Shown one piece after another: positions 1 to 7,532 of a stretch of 14,003 nt of DNA (its first letter is position 1; every line of letters begins with the position of its first letter). Location of the stretch: contig CAKTTL010000074.1 in NCBI GenBank assembly GCA_934615235.1, forward strand, positions 1 to 14,003, given 5' to 3'. A program made the position numbers and the translations under genes. The stretch comes from an uncultured Clostridia bacterium (GTDB taxonomy: Bacteria > Bacillota > Clostridia > Christensenellales > Aristaeellaceae). The notes under the pieces are model-generated. The model did not search any database. It saw only the letters and a program-made list of their open reading frames with translations, and was not told the DNA's origin.

Positions 1-137
1 CAACCGGTACGATCATTCCCATCCTGAGCAGCTCGCGAGGGCCGTGAATACGCTGCCGTGGTGATGAGGCAGGAAAACAATGGCTTTTCAACTCTTCATT
101 CGCGTTTTTGATTCAAAGAAGACGCAATATCCGCTTC

Positions 138-1175
138 CTAAAGCTTTACGCGGCAGCAGGAATCCTTAATTGAAAGCGTCGTATCGAAGCACTGCGTTCG
201 CGGCACATCTTCGCCGTTCATTACAGCGAAGACCGTATCCAGGATGAGCCCGGCGTAGGCGGCGTAATCCACATGCACGCTGGTCAGCTGCGGTACGGTC
301 ACCTCCGCCAGAATGGAATCGTCAAAGCCGATGAAGGATATATCCTGCGGCAGGTTCATGCCCAGGCGCCGCGCCGCGCGCATTCCGCCCACGGCGATCA
401 TGTCGTTGCTGGCAATTACCGCGCTGGGCGGCTCCGCAAGGCTCAGCAGGCGCAGCATGGCTTCGTAGCCAGCCACGTCGCTGAAGTTCGAAGCTTCAAT
501 CAGGTATTCCTGACGGAGCGGAAGCTCCAGCTGGCGCATCTGCGTGCAATAGGAAGCCCGGCGTTCCACGCTTTGAAAGCAGTTGATCGGGCCATAGAGG
601 AAAGCGATGCGCCGGTGACCAAGCGCCACCAGATGGGTCAGCGACTGGTACATCGCCCTGGACTGGTTGATCGTAATCTGGTAGCAGTTCTCAAGCTCCA
701 CGGGCGCGGTGCAAATGAGGGGCACCTGCGCGGCCAGACGCTGCAACGCCGTTTGATAATCCTCCGGCAGTTTCACCCAGTCGGTTACGCCGCCCGCCAT
801 AATAATGCTCTCGCAGCGCTGCTCCAGCATCCGATTGACAAAGGCGATCTCCAGATTGGGATCGCCAAAGGAGTTGTTCATCATCAGCAGATAGCCCTGC
901 GCATATGCCTGCCGTTCGCATTCGGCGAACAAATTCGCATAATAGGGATTCCGCACATCCGGGCAGATAATGCCCAGAATGCGGCTGTGTTTTTCCGACA
1001 AAGACCGCGCGGCGTTGTTGGGATGAAAATCATAGCGCTGCATCAGCGCCAGCACCCGGTCTCGCTTTTCCTGGTTCACCTTTGCGCTGCCTGTCAGAAT
1101 ACGGGACACGGTAGAGGGAGAGACCCCCGCCTCGCGGGCTATGTCATAGATCGTAATCGCCTTTTTCGTTTCCAT
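138..1175 (-). CDS. LacI-family transcriptional regulator
   Basis: This 345-residue protein is a sugar-responsive DNA-binding regulator of the LacI/GalR family, of normal family length. Residues 8-30 form the helix-turn-helix (IYDIAREAGVSPSTVSRIL). Residues about 50-60 (HPNNAARSLSE) are the hinge helix, whose Leu inserts at the central CG of the operator in this family. The rest is a periplasmic-binding-protein-like effector and dimerisation domain (ILGIICPDVRNPYYA near 67-81; SAVIASNDMIAVG and ISFIGFDDS in the C-terminal half). The ATG is preceded by GAGGGAG about 9 nt upstream. It is the last gene of the transporter/GH2 block. I infer that it represses this block through the palindromes at 7300-7313 and 7388-7401, with a galactoside or related sugar as inducer. 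The family call is secure; the ligand and operator assignment are inferred. Confidence 0.95.
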   Translation of the reverse strand: METKKAITIYDIAREAGVSPSTVSRILTGSAKVNQEKRDRVLALMQRYDFHPNNAARSLSEKHSRILGIICPDVRNPYYANLFAECERQAYAQGYLLMMNNSFGDPNLEIAFVNRMLEQRCESIIMAGGVTDWVKLPEDYQTALQRLAAQVPLICTAPVELENCYQITINQSRAMYQSLTHLVALGHRRIAFLYGPINCFQSVERRASYCTQMRQLELPLRQEYLIEASNFSDVAGYEAMLRLLSLAEPPSAVIASNDMIAVGGMRAARRLGMNLPQDISFIGFDDSILAEVTVPQLTSVHVDYAAYAGLILDTVFAVMNGEDVPRTQCFDTTLSIKDSCCRVKL

Positions 1176-1223
1176 CCGTGTTTTCTCCCTCTTCCGTCAT
1201 CTCCCGGATTGATTCGCCAAAGA

Positions 1224-1261
1224 AACGGCAAACCCCTTCCCGTGATGCGTCTGAAAAGGGG
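1224..1261 (-). terminator. Possible intrinsic terminator after the GH2 gene
   Basis: Read on the minus strand, CCCCTTTTC (1261-1253) can pair with GGGAAGGGG (1241-1233). The 9-bp stem includes two G-U pairs and closes an 11-nt loop. It is followed by an interrupted T-rich run (TTTGCCGTTTCTTT). It lies between the GH2 stop and the LacI start. A smaller hairpin, TCGCC/GGCGA (1266-1281), sits just after the GH2 stop. The poor T tract suggests partial termination, so lacI may depend on read-through or on a weak promoter I could not identify. Confidence 0.35.
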
Positions 1262-1288
1262 AGAGTCGCCCCGTCAGGCGATTAAGCA

Positions 1289-3574
1289 TTACGCCCGTCG
1301 GCTTTGCAGGGCTACGTCTGCCGTCAAACCGCTCTGTGTAAAAGCGTGCAGGGTAACGACGCCCGGCAGCTTTCCGGCGCGGAGATATACGATCGCTTTT
1401 CCCTCCCGCGTCGCGCGGTATGGCTCCGCGTAGCATGTCAGATCATCGGGGCTGCCGTTCTCCACGCCAAGAATCTTTGCGTCTCCCAGTATCTGATACG
1501 TCACAACCTCGTCGTTCGAAACGAAGCGGCCTTCTGTATCCAACAGGGAGACCTCAATTTGCGCCACGTCCTGTTGATCGGCGCACAGCGCCGTTTTATC
1601 CGGAGTCAGCGCCAAACGGACGGCCTTCCCGGCGGTGCAAAGCACGTCTTCCGCTTCGCCCGCAACAACGCGCAGCTCGCCATCCGCATAGGGAACCTCC
1701 CAAGTGACGCAATAATCCGTCGCAGGCTTGCGGCCGAGGCTTTTTCCATTGAAGAACAGCTCGGCTTCCGCCTGATTCGTATAAGCGGCGACCGTCTGCC
1801 TTTCCCCGGAAACGCCTGCCCAAACGAGCCGTTGCTCCCAGGGCTTTTCGCCCCCGGCGGCCAGCTTTATGCAGGGCGTATCCGTCCACATGGCCTGACG
1901 CATATAATACAGCGGCTTAGGGTTGCCGGCCAGATCCATCATGCCCGCCCGGGAAATCCGGATTGGCCAGCCGGGACATTCGCCCAGAAAATCTACGCCC
2001 GTCCACAAGAACTGTCCGCAGATATACGCGTTATCCCGCACATACTTCCATGCTTCCACATCATGGCTGTTTTCGCTGCCGTAGATCACGCGGCCGGGAA
2101 AGCGGCGATGATCCTCCTCATAGAGCTTTTCGCGATAGTTGTAGCCCGAAACGTCCAGCGCGTCGGCAAAGCCTGTGCGGGTGGACAGCTCCGGAAAGGA
2201 CATGGCGCTGGTGACGGGACGGGTTGAGTCTACGCTGTGGACGATTTCTGTCAGCTCTCCGGCCAGCACCGCCAGCCGGCTCGCATCCGGCTTGCGCGCA
2301 TCGTACATGCGTTCCGCCGCGGGCTTGTTCGCGTCGTTGTTGCCCAGCACTTCCTTAAACAGCGGCGTGACGTAAGGATCGTTGGGGTAATCGATCTCAT
2401 TGCCGATGGACCAGAGAATCACGCTGGGATGGTTTCGGTCGCGCCGGACCATCCCCTCCAGATCGGCTTTATGCCATTGGGGAAAGTCCTCCGCATAGCC
2501 GAAACGCTTGGGCGGGTACACGTTGTGGCCGCGCCACCACTTGTTCTTCGCTCCCTCCCACTCGTCGAAGGCTTCGTCCATGACAAGCAGCCCCAGCTCG
2601 TCGCACAGATCCAGCAGATGCGAATCCGGCGGGTTATGGGCTGTGCGCAGCGCGTTAACGCCAGCGGCCTTGAAGCGGCGGAGCCGCCGCTCCCACACGG
2701 CCTTTGGAACAGCCGCGCCAAGCGCGCCCGCGTCGTGATGAACGCAAACGCCCTTCAATTTCATGGCTTGCCCGTTCAGATAAAAGCCTGTGTCGCCGTC
2801 AAAGCGGAGAGTACGCAATCCGATGCGCACGTCTCGCATGTCGGTCACACGGCCGCCTTTCAGGACGGAACCCGTCAACGTATACAGCGCAGGCGTATTC
2901 GGCGACCAGAGCTGCGGCGCGGCGATGGTCAGGCGCGTTTCGCCAGTCTCGCCGGAAGCCTCGCCTGTGGCGACCGTGTTGCCTGATGTATCCGTCAGGG
3001 AAAACGCCGCGCCATCGCCGCCAAGCGTTTCGTATCGAACGGAAACCTCCGCTTTTTCCGCGTCCGCGGAATGCGTAACGGCGAAAATGCCGTTCTCCGC
3101 AAAGCAGATGGGATCGCTGATTTCCAGCGTCACATCCCGGTAAATGCCGCTGCCGGTAAACCAACGTGAATCCGCTGTCTCGTTGTGTTCCACGCGAACG
3201 CACAGCACGTTCTCGCCCGGCCGAACGAATGCGGTTATATCATGGGTGAAGGTGGCGTAGCCGTAAGGGCGCTTGCCAAGATAATTGCTGTTGATCCACA
3301 CCTGAGCATGCTTATACACGCCGCCGAAGGTTACGCGCACGCGCTGACCGGATGCGCTTTGCGGCAGGGTGAAATGCTTGCGATACCACGCCGTGCCGCC
3401 AGGCAGATACCCCGTGCCGCTGGCATGGCAGGTATCGAAGGGATGTTCGACCGACCAGTCGTGGGGCAGAGTGACCCGCTTCCATGCGCTGTCGTCATAC
3501 CCCATGAAATCGGCGGCGGGTTCGTCCCCCAGATGAAAGAGCCAATCTGTGTTCAGAAGCATGGGTTTGCTCAT
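1289..3574 (-). CDS. Glycoside hydrolase family 2 (beta-galactosidase-like)
   Basis: This 761-residue GH2 enzyme probably removes terminal beta-linked sugars, most likely galactose, from imported oligosaccharides. It has no signal peptide, so it should act in the cytoplasm. Residues 1-160 form the jelly-roll sugar-binding domain (LPHDWSVEHPF; GSGIYRDVTLEIS). About 165-265 is the Ig-like domain and about 265-565 the TIM barrel. E393 in SIGNEIDYP is the expected acid/base and E501 in IYGSENSHD the expected nucleophile. About 575-655 resembles DUF4982 (AELFFNGKSLGRK), and about 655-755 is a GH2 C-terminal sandwich. The length fits the shorter DUF4982-type GH2 enzymes rather than LacZ of about 1000 residues. 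The ATG has GAGGAG 7 nt upstream. It follows the binding-protein gene after 132 bp of structured spacer. Beta-glucuronidase or another GH2 specificity cannot be excluded from sequence alone. Confidence 0.93.
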   Translation of the reverse strand: MSKPMLLNTDWLFHLGDEPAADFMGYDDSAWKRVTLPHDWSVEHPFDTCHASGTGYLPGGTAWYRKHFTLPQSASGQRVRVTFGGVYKHAQVWINSNYLGKRPYGYATFTHDITAFVRPGENVLCVRVEHNETADSRWFTGSGIYRDVTLEISDPICFAENGIFAVTHSADAEKAEVSVRYETLGGDGAAFSLTDTSGNTVATGEASGETGETRLTIAAPQLWSPNTPALYTLTGSVLKGGRVTDMRDVRIGLRTLRFDGDTGFYLNGQAMKLKGVCVHHDAGALGAAVPKAVWERRLRRFKAAGVNALRTAHNPPDSHLLDLCDELGLLVMDEAFDEWEGAKNKWWRGHNVYPPKRFGYAEDFPQWHKADLEGMVRRDRNHPSVILWSIGNEIDYPNDPYVTPLFKEVLGNNDANKPAAERMYDARKPDASRLAVLAGELTEIVHSVDSTRPVTSAMSFPELSTRTGFADALDVSGYNYREKLYEEDHRRFPGRVIYGSENSHDVEAWKYVRDNAYICGQFLWTGVDFLGECPGWPIRISRAGMMDLAGNPKPLYYMRQAMWTDTPCIKLAAGGEKPWEQRLVWAGVSGERQTVAAYTNQAEAELFFNGKSLGRKPATDYCVTWEVPYADGELRVVAGEAEDVLCTAGKAVRLALTPDKTALCADQQDVAQIEVSLLDTEGRFVSNDEVVTYQILGDAKILGVENGSPDDLTCYAEPYRATREGKAIVYLRAGKLPGVVTLHAFTQSGLTADVALQSRRA

Positions 3575-3590
3575 CGTTGTTCTCCTCTCC

Positions 3591-3625
3591 GTTGAAAATA
3601 GCCCGCAGGCGGATTCCCTGCGGGC
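3591..3625 (-). terminator. Hairpin with T-rich tail between binding protein and GH2
   Basis: A perfect 9-bp inverted repeat, GCCCGCAGG (3601-3609) and CCTGCGGGC (3617-3625), has a 7-nt loop. On the minus strand it is followed at once by TATTTTCAAC, a short T-rich tail. It ends just upstream of the GH2 ribosome binding site. I read it as an internal, leaky terminator or 3'-end stabiliser that lets the binding-protein mRNA accumulate above GH2 mRNA, a common arrangement in sugar ABC operons. Confidence 0.55.
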
Positions 3626-3643
3626 AACGGCCTCACCTGTATC

Positions 3644-3689
3644 CCCCGGCAGGGAAGGGCGTCCCGTGAGGACGCGTTTCCCGCCGGGG
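3644..3689 (-). promoter_or_regulatory. Long stable RNA hairpin in the 3' region of the binding-protein mRNA
   Basis: CCCCGGC (3644-3650) pairs with GCCGGGG (3683-3689). After a one-base bulge GGGAA pairs with TTCCC. A G-T wobble and one G-G mismatch then lead into GCGTCC paired with GGACGC around the loop CGTGA. Together this is a near-continuous stem of about 18-19 pairs starting 17 bp after the binding-protein stop codon. No T tract follows on the minus strand, so it is more likely a barrier to 3' exonucleases than a terminator. It stands in tandem with the hairpin at 3601-3625. Confidence 0.55.
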
Positions 3690-3706
3690 CAAAGCGATAC
3701 GAAAGC

Positions 3707-5242
3707 TTACTTGCCGTACACTTCATCCAGCTGACGCTGAATTTCAGCCTGAACGGTCTCGTAGCCGGCGGCCTTCAATGCGCTGCGGAACTCTTCCACA
3801 AACGCTTCGGGCTCACTCTGTTCCATACCGAACACGATCTGAGGCATATAAGTGTTATATACATTGCTCAGGTTGTCAATGTAGGGCTGCACATCGGACA
3901 GATCGAACACCACCTGGCCGTAGGGGTAGGTGATGGCCTTCTCTTCATAGGTCGCGTACAGGGCGTCGATTGCGCTCCAGTCGCGGTCGGCGGCGCGCAG
4001 ACCCAGATCATCGTTACGACCCCACCACCAGTTGAAGGACACGCCGTGCACGGAATCGTCATAGCCTTCGGGACGCACCAGATAGCCGTTCTCGTCCAGC
4101 GTGTACTGTTCGCCTTCGATACCGTACATCATCAGGCGATACAGTTCCTTGTCGTTGCGCAGCAGATCGTAAACCATCAGCGCGCGTTCGGGGTTCTTGG
4201 ATGTCGCGGCCACGGCCATGGCGCCATGGGTAATATTCAGAGAAACCAGATTGCCCATCTCTTCGCCGAACCAGAAGAAACCGAGATCCGAGCCGGGCTG
4301 CGCCTTTTCCATTTCGGTGCGGAGGCCGGTCCAGGTTTCCGTGTGGTGCTGACGGGCGGCAGAGAGGCCTTCCTTCATTTCCTGCGTCTGATCGCCGGAG
4401 TAGTTCAGCACGTCGGAGCGCCAGTAGCCAGCATCGGCCCAGGCCTTCATGGTCCTGGCAAAGTTCACCAGTTCGTCGCCTTCCAGGTAGTAGTTGCTCA
4501 GCTTATAGGGATTTTCGGCGGACTCGCCGTAGAACAGATCCACGCCAAGGCCCTCGATGTATACGTTGGCAGTGTGGCTGGTCTGCCAGCCGCCGGCCAT
4601 CTGCTGGCTGTAGGAAGAACCGAAGCCGTCGGCATCCCACGGGATGACGCCTTCTTTGTTATCCTTCACGTATTGCAGATACGTGCCGAGCTCTTCCCAG
4701 GAGTTTACGCCGTTTTCCAGTCCGGCTTCCCTGGCCCAGTCGCCGCGATACATGAAGCCATGGTTGGTCCACTGCGCATACTGATCTTCAGGAATCAGGT
4801 AGATGCTGCCGTCATACTTGCACAGGTCCCAGTGCTCCTGCGGCACGGCCGCCCAGGTCTGCGGAGCGTAGGTCTTGAGCATATCCTCGCTCAGAGCAAG
4901 GAAAGCGCCCTTCTGGGTGTTGGGCCACGCATCCAGCCAGTCGGTCGCGGTGCCAACCAGATCGATGTCGCCGCTCTGGGTCGCAAGCGCCAGGTTGTAG
5001 TTGGTGGTCCAGTTGGTCCACTCGATCCACTTGATCTGCAGTTCGGCGTTTACCTTTTCGGTCAGGATCTCGTTAATCTTTCCCAGTACCTCGTCGGTCT
5101 TATTTGTCGGCTTGTCGCCGGTCACCATGTAGGTGATAACGACATGCTTGGAGGTGTCGATGGCGTCGTCGGCCAGAGCGATGCAGGGAAGCATCACGGA
5201 GACCATGGCCAGCGCGATCATCAGAGCGATAAGTTTTTTCAT
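3707..5242 (-). CDS. Extracellular solute-binding protein of a sugar ABC importer
   Basis: This 511-residue protein is a family-1-type (CUT1, LplA/YtcQ-like) substrate receptor that captures an oligosaccharide outside the membrane and hands it to the two permeases encoded just upstream. Residues 1-24 are a signal peptide (MKKLIALMIALAMV, then a cleavage-like ALA before DD). The mature part opens with a typical first strand (HVVITYMVTGDKP) and is rich in aromatic residues (WIEWTNWTTNY, FNWWWGRNDD) as expected for sugar binding. The C-terminal part resembles the DUF3502 region of LplA-type proteins. The only signal-region Cys (C20) is in LPC, not a proper lipobox, so type I cleavage is more likely than lipidation. 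The ATG follows AAGGAGGAAACCCAC, an excellent ribosome binding site. It is the third gene of the operon, with its own flanking RNA hairpins. Confidence 0.93.
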   Translation of the reverse strand: MKKLIALMIALAMVSVMLPCIALADDAIDTSKHVVITYMVTGDKPTNKTDEVLGKINEILTEKVNAELQIKWIEWTNWTTNYNLALATQSGDIDLVGTATDWLDAWPNTQKGAFLALSEDMLKTYAPQTWAAVPQEHWDLCKYDGSIYLIPEDQYAQWTNHGFMYRGDWAREAGLENGVNSWEELGTYLQYVKDNKEGVIPWDADGFGSSYSQQMAGGWQTSHTANVYIEGLGVDLFYGESAENPYKLSNYYLEGDELVNFARTMKAWADAGYWRSDVLNYSGDQTQEMKEGLSAARQHHTETWTGLRTEMEKAQPGSDLGFFWFGEEMGNLVSLNITHGAMAVAATSKNPERALMVYDLLRNDKELYRLMMYGIEGEQYTLDENGYLVRPEGYDDSVHGVSFNWWWGRNDDLGLRAADRDWSAIDALYATYEEKAITYPYGQVVFDLSDVQPYIDNLSNVYNTYMPQIVFGMEQSEPEAFVEEFRSALKAAGYETVQAEIQRQLDEVYGK

Positions 5243-5280
5243 GTGGGTTTCCTCCTTTTTGTTTTTTTCCGGGTTATCTC

Positions 5281-5298
5281 AAGCGGAATATTCCGCTT
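5281..5298. repeat. Perfect 18-bp palindrome between permease and binding-protein genes
   Basis: AAGCGGAATATTCCGCTT reads the same on both strands. It lies in the 72-bp gap between the LplC-type permease stop (5315) and the ribosome binding site of the binding-protein gene. As RNA it can form a 6-7 bp stem with an AAUAUU-type loop. It could be an intercistronic processing or stabilising hairpin that raises binding-protein expression, or a protein-binding site. It does not resemble the ACCGGT palindromes in the operon leader. Confidence 0.6.
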
Positions 5299-5314
5299 TA
5301 AGAACGCGAGGGCG

Positions 5315-6256
5315 TCAGCCCTTGACTGAGCCGACGGTCAGGCCGGCGACGAAATATTTCTGCACAAAGGGGTAGAGTAAAATGATAGGGCCTGTGGCGA
5401 TGACGGCGGTGGCCATCTTCAGCGTTTCGCTGGGAAGATCTTCGATGACCACGTTAGAACCCGCCACAGAGTTTTTCAGGCTGGCGATTTTGTTAATGAC
5501 ATTATACAGGTGGAACTGCAGCGGACGATATTCGACTGACGCGTCCAGGAAAAGGGAAGAGTAATACCACTCGTTCCAGTAACCCAACGCGATGAACAGG
5601 CCGATTGTTGCCAGCGCAGGCTTCATGGACGGCAGAATCAGCCCCCAGAAGATGTGAAAGTCGCCCGCGCCGTCAATCTTGCCGGACTCGGTGATTTCAT
5701 GCGGAATGGCCTTGACAAAGTTTTTCATCAGAACAATCAGCCACGGGTTCATCAGCAGCGGCAGCAGAATGGCCCAATAGGTATTGGCCAGGTGCAGCGT
5801 CTGCTTGATGAGCAGGTAAAACGGTACCAGACCGGCGGAGAACAGGGAGGTAAAGTAGATATAGAACATAATGCCGTTGCGCAGCGGGAAATCCCGGCGC
5901 TGCAGGGCGTAGCCCGTCATGGAAATAATGAACAGACCGATCAGCGTACCGGTTGCGGTCAGACCGATCGTAACGACGTATGCGCCGATCATCTGGCCGG
6001 GATTGCGGAACAGAAGCCCGTAGGCGTAGGTTGAAAAATCCGTGGGCCACAAAGTAAAGCCTGTGCGGCGAATGGAGGCCTCCGAAGCGAACGACGAAGC
6101 GATAATCAGCCAGAAAGGCATCAGGCAGCACAGGGAAAACAGCGATACCAGCACATAAGTGAAACCGCGGATACACCTGTCCGAGCGATCAAGCCTGATC
6201 TTTTTATGCGGCCTGCTCAGCGGCGCGTCGGGAACCGATATTTTCTGCTTATTCAT
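5315..6256 (-). CDS. Sugar ABC transporter permease, LplC/YtcP type
   Basis: This 313-residue integral membrane protein is one half of the heterodimeric channel of a CUT1-type oligosaccharide importer. A basic cytoplasmic N-terminus (HKKIRLDRSDR) precedes the first membrane segment (about 32-54), and about six segments follow. The ABC-contact EAA loop is EITESGKIDGAG with ILP near residues 187-209, less canonical than its partner's because EAA is replaced by TES. It ends in the family signature VGSVKG. The ATG is preceded by AAGGA 6 nt upstream. It follows the LplB-type permease after 50 bp and precedes the binding protein, the standard order in this family. No ATPase is encoded nearby; a shared MsmK-like ATPase elsewhere is expected. 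Confidence 0.95.
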   Translation of the reverse strand: MNKQKISVPDAPLSRPHKKIRLDRSDRCIRGFTYVLVSLFSLCCLMPFWLIIASSFASEASIRRTGFTLWPTDFSTYAYGLLFRNPGQMIGAYVVTIGLTATGTLIGLFIISMTGYALQRRDFPLRNGIMFYIYFTSLFSAGLVPFYLLIKQTLHLANTYWAILLPLLMNPWLIVLMKNFVKAIPHEITESGKIDGAGDFHIFWGLILPSMKPALATIGLFIALGYWNEWYYSSLFLDASVEYRPLQFHLYNVINKIASLKNSVAGSNVVIEDLPSETLKMATAVIATGPIILLYPFVQKYFVAGLTVGSVKG

Positions 6257-6306
6257 CCAACATCCTTCTTTCTCTCAGCGTGTTGACGAGGACGGAACGC
6301 ATATCG

Positions 6307-7257
6307 TCAGAACAGGGCGTAGTCGGGATCGAGATGCTTTACAAAGGCGTTGGCTCCCAGCACGATGAAGAAGCCGACCGCGCTCTGGAAAAGACCGACC
6401 GCGCTGGACTGCGCGAAGTTAAAGCTGTTCATCATGGAGCGGTATACGTACGTCTCAATGATGTCCGTAGTGGAGAACAGCACGGAGTTGTTGCCGATCA
6501 GGTTGTAGAACAGGCCGAAGTTGCCCTTCAAAATGCCGCCGATGGCGAACAGGAACAGCACGACGACCGTGGGCTTGAGCGTCGGCAGGATAATGTAGCG
6601 AATCTTCTGGAAACCGTTCGCGCCGTCGATCTGCGCGGCCTCGAGCATGGAAGTATCCATGCTGGTTATAGCGGCGAAGTACACTACCGTGCCGTAGCCC
6701 GTCCCTTTCCAGATGTTCACCAGGATGATGACCAGCGGCCATGCGCCCGCATTTTGGTAGATTTTCGGCATTTCGCCACCCATGGAGCGTACCAGATTGG
6801 AAATGAAGCCGAAGTCATAGTTCAACAGGTTGTATACGAGCAGCGAAACCAGCACGTCCGAGATGAAGTAGGGCAGGAACATCAGAGACTGCGTGGTCTT
6901 TTTGAACATCCTGCTCTGCACTTCGTTCAGCAGAATCGCAAAGGACAGCTGTAAAACGTTACCGACGATAATGAAGGCAAGATTATACAGAACCGTATTG
7001 CGCAAAAGCAGCAGCAGCTGGCCGGAGGTGAAGAGAAACTTGAAGTTCTTCAGCCCAACAAACGGGCTGCCGAAGATCCCCTTCTGATAGTTATATTTGA
7101 CGAAGGCGATATACATGCCGGGCATGGGCAAGTACGAGAAAATAAAGAAAAACACAATGGCGGGCAGACACATGAGAATCAATGTTTTATTCTGCCAGAG
7201 CATTCTGCCAACGCGCATTCGGCGCGGGCGGGACGCAGCGGCTACCGGTTTTGTCAT
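6307..7257 (-). CDS. Sugar ABC transporter permease, LplB/YteP type
   Basis: This 316-residue membrane protein is the other half of the CUT1 permease pair and the first gene of the operon. A basic N-terminus (SRPRRMRVGRMLWQNK) leads into membrane segment 1 (about 26-50). The ABC-contact loop is well conserved: EAAQIDGANGFQKIRYIILP at 206-225. The C-terminus KHLDPDYALF matches the usual short LplB end. I chose the ATG at 7257 because GGGAGGGG lies just upstream with good spacing. An upstream in-frame ATG at 7350 would add 31 residues (MICCSIFIV...), but those codons contain the operator at 7300-7313 and look like leader rather than protein. Expression should come from the promoter at 7504-7532. 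Confidence 0.94.
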   Translation of the reverse strand: MTKPVAAASRPRRMRVGRMLWQNKTLILMCLPAIVFFFIFSYLPMPGMYIAFVKYNYQKGIFGSPFVGLKNFKFLFTSGQLLLLLRNTVLYNLAFIIVGNVLQLSFAILLNEVQSRMFKKTTQSLMFLPYFISDVLVSLLVYNLLNYDFGFISNLVRSMGGEMPKIYQNAGAWPLVIILVNIWKGTGYGTVVYFAAITSMDTSMLEAAQIDGANGFQKIRYIILPTLKPTVVVLFLFAIGGILKGNFGLFYNLIGNNSVLFSTTDIIETYVYRSMMNSFNFAQSSAVGLFQSAVGFFIVLGANAFVKHLDPDYALF

Positions 7258-7299
7258 AACATACCCCTCCCTTTGCTGTATATGCTGCAAAACGCAGCC

Positions 7300-7313
7300 T
7301 GATACCGGTTTCA
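7300..7313. promoter_or_regulatory. LacI-type operator, inner copy
   Basis: TGATACCGGTTTCA is a 14-bp palindrome with one symmetry break, matching the perfect copy at 7388-7401 at 13 of 14 positions. Its central CG fits LacI-family operators. It lies 43 bp upstream of the permease start codon, inside the leader of the main promoter. The centres of the two copies are 88 bp apart, about 8.4 helical turns, so looping by a tetramer is possible but not ideally phased. The cognate repressor is probably the LacI protein encoded at the end of the operon (inference). Confidence 0.65.
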
Positions 7314-7387
7314 AAAACACGAACACAATAAAAATGCTGCAACAAATCAAGTCCCAATCTATTTGTGCAGTTCACGCAATCTATTGA

Positions 7388-7401
7388 TGAAACCGGTTTC
7401 A
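7388..7401. promoter_or_regulatory. LacI-type operator, perfect palindrome
   Basis: TGAAACCGGTTTCA is a perfect 14-bp palindrome. It sits about 100 bp downstream of the likely start point of the strong promoter (7504-7532), so repression there would need a roadblock mechanism. Alternatively it flanks a second, weaker promoter on the minus strand, TTGGGA (7357-7352), 18 bp, TTTTAT (7333-7328), which would lie between the two operators and suit loop repression better. A CcpA-type cre site is a less likely reading because both half-sites are symmetrical around CCGG. Confidence 0.75.
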
Positions 7402-7503
7402 AACACCTGAAAAAATAAATCTGACGAAAACCTTCCTCACAAATATTCCGTCAAATACACTACTTGCTTCTGTCAACAAAATAACATCTTTCTCTGTGCC
7501 CTC

Positions 7504-7532
7504 ATAATATCACAGCCTTGTACCAATGTCAA
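7504..7532 (-). promoter_or_regulatory. Sigma-A-type promoter of the transporter/GH2 operon
   Basis: On the minus strand TTGACA (7532-7527) and TATTAT (7509-7504) are separated by 17 bp, a near-consensus housekeeping promoter. An A/T-rich stretch (GAAAAGTTTTTG) lies directly upstream of the -35 box and may act as an UP element. The likely start point is near 7497, giving a leader of about 240 nt before the permease ATG at 7257. The leader carries both palindromic operators. Confidence 0.75.

Noticed and set aside
1..137. Possible gene end or start at the left edge: a plus-strand frame ending NTLPW at a TGA (62-64), and a minus-strand ATG at 25 reading MGMIVPV
   Set aside because: Both are too short within the window to support, and no convincing ribosome binding site or family match is visible. 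The plus-strand frame could be the tail of a convergent gene.
273..1433. A 386-codon plus-strand open frame across the LacI and GH2 3' regions
   Set aside because: It is antisense to lacI and to the end of GH2, spans their intergenic terminator region, and its low-complexity translation (many Arg, His, Gln) looks like a shadow.
4046..5329. A 427-codon plus-strand open frame opposite the solute-binding-protein gene
   Set aside because: It lies entirely antisense to a well-supported gene, has no recognisable domain or ribosome binding site, and long antisense frames are expected in GC-rich genes with biased third positions.
7241..7254. A third ACCGGT operator copy at the start of the permease gene (GCTACCGGTTTTGT)
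   Set aside because: Only one half-site matches, and it is explained by the Lys-Pro-Val codons at the start of the permease.
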